Shown piece after piece: positions 57,763 to 64,000 of a stretch of 64,000 nucleotides of DNA. Within the stretch, counting starts at the first letter, position 1. Every line of letters begins with the position of its first letter. The DNA is from Cliona cf. orientalis. Lineage: Eukaryota > Porifera > Demospongiae > Clionaida > Clionaidae. The stretch lies in NCBI GenBank assembly GCA_963930775.1, contig OZ005695.1, positions 6,324,001 through 6,388,000 of the forward strand, given 5' to 3'. The notes beneath the pieces were generated by a model. It saw nothing but the letters and a program-made list of their open reading frames with translations. It was not told the DNA's origin and made no database searches. The position numbers and the translations under genes were made by a program.

Positions 57763-60656
57763 ATGACTCAGCGAACTCTGTACACTCCTATAATTTGGGA
57801 TTCTGTGCTTTTGCCCATGGCGCGTGTTGGATCTTCAGATGATGATGCACGAGAAAAAGAGACGCAAATAGCCAATTCTAGTGAGCATGAGATGGCTGCT
57901 TCATCATCGGACATCAGGTATGAGTTGGGTAATACAAGACTCGGTGATTCAACAGCGGAGCTAAAAGCGGCTAAAACAACACTGTCGAAGCTTTTAAAGA
58001 TCAGTGATGATGTAATAAATCTACTGTTGTCTGCCGACGAGTTAGAAGCTCAAATTCTGAGTGACATAGCAGAGCAACTATTGAAAGCATTGAAACATAT
58101 CTGTGAACTTTTGAATAAGTTACAGGCTGATACTCGGCACTTGATTGGAGAAGTAATATGCTTGGATTCAACAGAAAGTATTCCTCTGATGTACAAGCTT
58201 CATGATAGATTTTTTCTAAGTAAGGAGTTAGCTATTTTCTTCAGCTGTTAATATACAGGGATTCAATTTTGTACATTTTATGGGAGCATCATGTTCAAGT
58301 CATAACTGATTGAAACAGCCTGTACATGCTGTGCCCTCCCATCTGCTTCAGCCCCAAAGTGGGTGTGTCAATAGGCTTTTTGTTTAAATTGCATCTCCAT
58401 AAAATGATGTACCCTGTGAGTTAATTGTGAGAAAATTTAGGGCCTCATAGCCTTTAAGGCATAAAAATATGCACGTTATATCCAGCAAACAGTGATATTA
58501 ATTTTAGAGAGTTGTATGTTCCTTAAATTCTCTGACAAGTATAGCTGGTCAAACTCCATGCAGGAGGCTTAAATTTAAATAAGTAATGTCTGATTTGCCC
58601 CTGGATTCTTGCTGTTTTTTTTTCCCTGTATTTTAAGCATCAATAAGGAATCAAGGATATGCATGACATTAAGCATGCCGGATCAATAAATTCAAACTGA
58701 TTGGTGAAATTTTCATAAATACATTATCCCTAGTATTACTAAGCCTTGGGTCACTGAATATAATTTATTTAGTGACTCCTTAACAGTGCAATACAGGCGG
58801 TTAGACATCTATACAGGAAAAAAGGAGAGAGAAGAGAAGAGAAGAGAGAGAGGGAGAGATAGAGGAGAGGAGAGAGAGGGGGGATATAGAGGAGAGAGAG
58901 AGGGAACTTGAATATTAATTATAATACATGTAAATAGCATTCCCCCTTAAAATAAGTAGGTAATATCATTAATGTTGAAGAACATACAATGTTACTTCAT
59001 CTAACTAGAGCTCTGTAGAGCACATACCCCGTGCGCTCTGTAGCCACTGTAGCGTAGTAGTGCAACACTCCGTGGCATAGCTATTTTATGATCTGACGAC
59101 CCTTTCCAACACCGAGCTTGAGCATGCTAAAAGAGTGGGTGTGGTCGATAAACCACCGGCATGTTGAACAGAAAATGCACGATTTGTAGCGCTAGTAAGC
59201 CTTTTTGAGCAATTCGAAGCCCGTACAAACCAGTTTTTCACCAATATCTAACAATTGGTTGTGCTTGCAGCATGCACAGACGCCTAGAACTCGAGATCTG
59301 GCAATTTTCGTGCCGACGATGACAACGACAACAACAGATGGACAAACTGATTGCTTTACCCCTTGCGCATGCGCGCGGAGTAAAAACCACGAATATTAAT
59401 GGTTTGTGGGGGGGGGGGCACTGGATGTGAAAGTGCCACGCCCACTTCCATCCCAAATTATCTCCCCAGTAACAATTTACTTTTCTGTGGTTATGAGGTA
59501 ATTATAGTGTAATTATGATGAAACCTATGGTGTAATCTATGAGGTAATTATGAGAAAATTCAGGGCCCCGCTGGAGCCTTTCTGAGACTTGAAAATCAGT
59601 AAATATGTAGAGTATCTTACGCGTGTATCCAGCGAATAGATTACAAGCTGAGCGCTACTTTCTCTGAGAAGTACTGTTGGTTGAACTTCACGTGTTTTCT
59701 TGGCTTACGTAATGCCATGGATAAATAAAGCTAGCCTTGCGCTATATATAGCACGCATCACTGCCACAAGGGGCTGGTCCGCGCGCGATTGCAGCAGCGT
59801 GACCAACCTGAACTTCGGAAGGAATACTGTGTTGACGAGTTCGTCTCTGTGATTGAAGCATCGAAACTTGTCGCTATCAAGGTTGAGAGTCGATCTTAGA
59901 TGCCATCTCCATGATTTCTGGGGCCAGCATCGATCGATGTGTACGCATTCTATTGACGACCTTTTACCACATGCACCATTTCACTGTGCAGCTACTGGGG
60001 AGATGGTCAAGGGTTCATAAAATTTTCTAGATGAAACCCTGCATGTGGGTGGCATACTCTTCATAGAATGCATTTAGTGTAAGAAATTCATTATGTGGAA
60101 TTTTAATGAATCCAATCTCCTGTAAAGGTCAATTTACGTACAGGTACTCATCCTAGATAAGAGCATGTAGATAAGGGCTGGAACTTGTGGAATAAAATGG
60201 GGCAGTCTCTATCATGAGTTATAGCTAGATCTGTCATGCCAGCAACACTGGTGCCAATGGATGCCAATAGAGTTATGCCCATGGCCACTAGAGAACGGAC
60301 TATTTAAGAACTAGTTTGAGCTGGCATGCTTATATTGTTGCCCTGATGATGGCTACAATACATAAAACTGTTTGCACAATTTATGATTGTAACTGGTTGT
60401 TGCACAATGAGCACTAGCTATAATTATAATACTATGGCAGTATTAAATTGAGATATTCTTATATCTTGTGTTTTATGCAGAGTTGGGTACTGGCTTGGAC
60501 CAGCACCTGGTGTACTCCTTGCTTTATATCCTGAATGTCCTGATGATTTTGACCGACGGTAGCAAAGGAGCTTGTGAGTACCTGGTAAATTCAGGCTCTT
60601 TATATCAAAACTTTTTCGAATTGGAAGAGCTTAAGAAAACCCTCTCTGGAGACGAG
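57763..60656 (+). CDS. hypothetical protein, two exons found
   Basis: Exon 1 (57763-58219) encodes about 152 residues: a Ser/Asp-rich N-terminus (GSSDDDAREKETQIANSSEH), then an amphipathic helical region (LKAAKTTLSKLLKISDDVIN, LLKALKHICELLNKLQADTR). The donor is GTAAGG. Exon 2 (60481-60656) follows a TTTTATGCAG acceptor in matching phase and encodes LGTGLDQHLVYSLLYILNVL, then DGSKGACEYLVNSGSLYQNF, with a GTAATA donor, so more exons should follow or have been lost. The 2.26-kb intron carries an R1 copy. No family recognised; coding character is inferred from length, composition and consistent splicing. Confidence 0.5.
58790..58915. repeat. GA-rich tract
   Basis: GAGAGAAGAGAAGAGAAGAG and related purine runs in the intron of the two-exon hypothetical gene. 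Confidence 0.85.
59003..59382. repeat. R1 dispersed repeat copy
   Basis: Inverse orientation, from AACTAGAGCTCTGTAGAGCA to CCTTGCGCATGCGCGCGGAG, with the GTGGTCGATAAACCACCGGC block of the first subfamily. Confidence 0.8.
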
Positions 60657-60956
60657 GTAATATATTGGCCAATCTGATTGGTAAATGTAGACTACAGGAT
60701 TATGCTAAATCTGATTGGTCAGTGTAAGTGATATTATATCTACAGTGGTGGATCCAGGGTGGAGCACATGAGCCACCTCCCCCTTCAACCTTGAGTCTCC
60801 CATCCAGCAGAACTGACTTAATGTTTTTGGTGAATTTAATTATGTTTTCAACTTATTTTAACAGCAAAACACACCAAACTTCAACATTAGTCAAAATAAT
60901 ATAGTACTTTGCTATGGAAGCCGAGAAGTGCAATTTACCACACGACGCCCATTTCC

Positions 60957-61150
60957 GCATGCGGAGGGCCAGCTCCGCATGCGGACGTACGTTCTCCGCG
61001 TGCGGAGAGCCAGCTCCGCATGCGGAGACCCTGCTCCGCATGCGGGGGTGTCTTCTCCGCGTGCGGAGACCCTGCTCCGCATGCAGAGATACCTTCTCGG
61101 CATGCGGAGACTCTGCTCCGCATGCGGAGGTAGCGTCTTGACGTGCGGAG
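60957..61150. repeat. CCGCATGCGG array, left arm
   Basis: About ten self-complementary cores (CCGCATGCGG, some CCGCGTGCGG or CGGCATGCGG) spaced alternately 20 and 21 bp, separated by AGGGCCAGCT, AGACCCTGCT or ACGTACGTTCT-type spacers, so the true unit is about 41 bp. Confidence 0.92.
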
Positions 61151-61392
61151 ACCTCTTTTTCAAACCATCACAGCCTAGCCGTTTCATTACCCGACCAGTG
61201 TTAATAGTATAGCGTTGATCTTGGCGTGGTTAACCTTCTTTGTACTACAGTGCGTGGGTGCATCAAAGGCACCGCCTAGAGTTTACCTAGCATAGACCAC
61301 CAAGGTGTAGTCTAACTGCCAATTAGGGCAGTTATACTATGCTTAGTCAGCAATAGATGGTAGTTAAACTACAGCTGTAGTACAAGCCAGAC

Positions 61393-61521
61393 AAACTACA
61401 CACTACTGAGGTTATCACACATACACTCGGTGGTTATGCAAATAGACACCTCGGCTCCGCCTCGGTGTCTATTTGCACAACCACCTCGTGTATGTGTGAT
61501 AACCTCAGTAGTGTGTAGTTT
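61393..61521. repeat. 129-bp hairpin inside the left arm insertion
   Basis: AAACTACACACTACTGAGGT and its inverse at 61502-61521 extend inward through ATCACACATACAC and GCAAATAGACACC to an axis at CTCGGCTCCGCCTCGG. Arms of about 60 bp with very few mismatches. Confidence 0.9.
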
Positions 61522-62319
61522 ATCTATAACTGAGAAGCCTCTTCAGCAGGGACTATGATTTCTACAAGACTGTGACTGCCCGGCGTGCAGGGTGTGGCTA
61601 GCGAGACTAGGTCTGGCGACGATCGAGCCAGAGTGTGTCACAATTAGATAGTATACTAGTAAGTTGTAGCTATTGAACACTTAGTAACTACTGTCCATAT
61701 TCTCTGGCTACTGGCTCTAAGACAGTCGTTCCATTCATGGGGCGGAGCCCAATTTCACAAAGCGACCACACCCAATTTTATTGATCACGCCCATAATACA
61801 TGTAGGGTGTGCATATTATTCAGCAGCTTTTGATGAACTATAGCTAGCAATTTTGAAGCTTGATAAAAACGCTATGCTAAAGCTTCAAAATCGCTATCCC
61901 GTTCATTAGTAGCTGCTGAATAATTCACACCCAATAATTATAATATTATGATGAGCGTGATCAATAAAACGGGGTGTGGTCGCTTTGTGAAATTGGGCTC
62001 CACCCCACGAATGGTATAGAGTCAGTAGCCAGGAATATGGACGGTATATATACTAGGTGTTCAATCCTAGTAGCTACAACTTACTATAGTATACTATCTA
62101 ATTGTGGCGCACTCCGGCTCTCGGTTTGACCGTCGCCGGATCTATTAGCCACACCCTTAAGCATCATGCTGGGCCTTTGCTCAGTCACAGCCTTGTAGAA
62201 GTCACAGTGCCTGCTGAAGAGGCTTCTCAAGAAGGTTAACCACGCCAAGATCGACGCTATACTATTAACACTGGTCGGGTAATGAAACGGCTAGGCTGTG
62301 ATGGTTTGAAAAAGAGGTC

Positions 62320-62582
62320 TCCGCACGTCAAGACGCTACCTCCGCATGCGGAGCAGAGTCTCCGCACGCCGAAAAGTGCATCTCCACATGCGGAGCAGGG
62401 TCTCCGCACGCCGAGAAGTGCATCTCCGCATGCGGAGGTACGTCTCCGCATGCCGAGAAGTGCATCTCCGCATGCGGAGGTACGTCTCCGCACGCGGAAA
62501 ACGTTTGCCCGCGTGCGGAGCTGGCTCTCTGCACGTGGAGAACGTACGTCCGCATGCGGAGCTGGCCCTCCGCATGCGGAAA
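62320..62582. repeat. CCGCATGCGG array, right arm (inverse of left)
   Basis: Inverse of the left array but longer, about 13 cores, with added copies carrying the spacer AAGTGCATCT. The arms have therefore diverged in copy number since the palindrome formed. Confidence 0.9.
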
Positions 62583-62855
62583 TGGGCGTCATGCGGGAAA
62601 TTGCACTTCTCGGCTTCCACACTTTGCAACCTGAAGCCAGCAACAAAACATGGCAACTGTGGCAATTAGGGGCCATGGTTCACAGATTTTGGACCTTTGC
62701 CAAAAACTTTTGCGCATGTATATTATAATCATGCTCCCTCCTTTCTAAAATCCTGGATTTGGCTCTGAGCTACATCCATAATAAGTTATAAATGAGGTTT
62801 ATTACAATAAACCAAGGTTAATGGTGTCCCAGGACCGCGCAATGTACCTCTGACA

Positions 62856-63990
62856 TACTGTAAATTGCAAATATTTTGATGTTAAAATATTTTCGGACAG
62901 CATGGCTTGTGCGAAAATTAAATGCATGAAATACATGTGCAATATTTACGACAATGCGGTACAGGCAGTCTACGCTAAGACCTCCTTAAGTGGTACTATG
63001 GAATGTTATCATCGATCAACCGCGGTTGACATATGCGCGCGCCACAGTCAGGTAGAGTGGTCTATGAATATAATTATTTGTGCATGCCTTGCGTAAGCTG
63101 TAAGTGATTGAAGCCCTATGCATGACGTCACACCACTGGTCGACACGGCTACAAATTCACTTTTTTGAGATTTTGTGCAGCTATATCTGAACACGAGCAA
63201 GGACTTACCAGAAGCCAAGGCAGGCTACTGATCTATGGGATGTAATGTTCATGTGACCAATTAATCAAGCAGCCAGGACCGTTTGCTGCAAGTTGAACAC
63301 TCGCTTGAACTTTGCTGAAACAGAGCGATGATTGGCGATGGCTATGAAGATCGGTTCATAAATAACAAACGGTTATAGGTAGGGAGTTGAAACCTGTTAC
63401 AGAGACCAGCAGTAAGGTAGATCTATTAGCCTCAGTTCAGTTTAGTTAGTACTACAGTATTGTACATGAAGCTATTTTTGTGAGAATTATTGAATTATTT
63501 CTGATATTTGAGCTGGTGTTTCTGGAGGTAACGACAACGGTATGTCTCCAAAATTTGTCAAGATACTTACCTGAAAGTTAGCTCCCAGATTTGTAACTAT
63601 GAACTGCTGGAGGCTGTTTGCTGCATGTTGAACACTCAACTGAAGTTGGAGGCAGCCAGACTCGCCTAAGGAGCGTTTGGCCTTGTTCTGCTCAAATGAC
63701 CGGCCAGAATCTATGATCTTGTACTCCCAGGTGTTCTATAATCCCTTTGCACTGTGTGTTTTAAGTGTGTAGCTTACATCTCTTACGTCTAGGTAGCTAC
63801 GAAAATTTAGTACATGCATTATTCCACCATGCGGTCGCCCATATACTACTGTACAGCTGCTCAAACCACATTCCAGAGCCAATTAAGGTGGTCTTAGCGT
63901 AGACTGAGGGTCGTTTTGTCCAAAAATTATTTAACGCGAAAAATTATCGCACGAAATATTTTAGACACGAAATATTCGCGATTTACAGTA
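62856..63990. mobile_element. 1.1-kb inverted-repeat element (TACTGTAAAT termini)
   Basis: The left end is TACTGTAAATTGCAAATATT; the right end, inverted, is TACTGTAAATCGCGAATATT. The inverted match resumes inside at CAGTCTACGCTAAGACC (62966-62983 and near 63893-63910), so the terminal repeats are about 130 bp and diverged. The centre is non-coding. The TGCGAAAATTAAATGCATG and CGAAAATTTAGTACATGCAT blocks also pair. Confidence 0.75.
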
Positions 63991-64000
63991 CACGCATGCT

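Larger units (their letters stand above)
60915..62619. mobile_element. 1.7-kb giant palindrome / foldback element
   Basis: The left arm starts TGGAAGCCGAGAAGTGCAAT and the right arm ends with its inverse. Matching continues through the CCGCATGCGG arrays, CAAACCATCACAGCCTAGCC, GATCTTGGCGTGGTTAACCT, GAAGCCTCTTCAGCAGG and GCGACCACACCCAATTT to an axis near 61875. ACTTTGC lies just outside both ends (60906-60912 and 62621-62627), a likely target repeat. The left arm alone contains an extra block (about 61234-61533) with its own hairpin. No protein is encoded; frames of repeated Cys/Arg/His are artefacts of the array. Confidence 0.9.

Noticed and set aside
60853-61212. Overlapping Cys/Arg/His-rich frames on both strands that look like zinc-finger proteins
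   Set aside because: They arise from translation of the CCGCATGCGG array in every frame; no start context, no conserved finger spacing beyond the DNA period, and the right-arm array gives the same artefact.
60957-62582. CRISPR-like array
   Set aside because: Regular repeats, but spacers are themselves repeated, the period is only 20/21 bp, the host is eukaryotic and no cas-type gene is near.

Overview
The window looks like nuclear DNA of an early-branching animal. Genes have many short introns with GT/AG borders, there is a eukaryotic tRNA gene without an encoded CCA, and the proteins (mind-bomb ubiquitin ligase, DOCK/zizimin exchange factor) are metazoan-type. A decayed beta-helix/multi-membrane-span protein of a kind I associate with sponges makes a demosponge the most likely source, but that is inference. 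DNA transposons and foldback elements are very dense.

Layout. 1-16.5 kb, minus strand: two head-to-tail mind-bomb-like genes. The left copy starts at 5740 and runs off the window; it carries a tRNA-Phe(GAA) in an intron. The right copy starts at 16511 and runs to a RING exon at 6989, with MIB/HERC2, ZZ, repeat and ankyrin modules and an unusual Gly/Ser/His/Tyr-rich repeat before the RING. A 341-bp divergent promoter interval (16512-16852) separates it from a plus-strand DOCK6/7/8-type gene of at least 35 exons (16853-33087) with DHR-1 and DHR-2 regions.

33-45 kb is a graveyard and transposon area: a broken SF1 helicase, a displaced fragment of the neighbouring mind-bomb ankyrin region, a 3.27-kb TTAA-flanked element with long inverted repeats around five tandem units that each have their own inverted termini, and a broken membrane protein. 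45-51 kb holds a DD34E (IS630/Tc1-type) transposase broken by two nested insertions, a 401-codon hypothetical gene with a MITE inside a coding exon, and a MITE nested inside a larger foldback. 51.4-57.6 kb has A1-B1A2-B2 split direct repeats, the architecture of PAT/Ngaro-type tyrosine-recombinase retroelements, although no recombinase could be read. 57.7-60.7 kb has a two-exon hypothetical gene. 60.9-62.6 kb is one large palindrome whose arms carry arrays of CCGCATGCGG cores about 20.5 bp apart, and 62.86-63.99 kb is another inverted-repeat element.

Mind bomb (Notch-ligand ubiquitylation) and DOCK (Rho-GTPase activation) share a promoter interval, which allows co-expression but does not prove a joint pathway. 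One dispersed repeat family (called R1 here: GCGCATGCGC termini and a GGTAAAGGTCGTCA-like core) recurs through introns and intergenic DNA.
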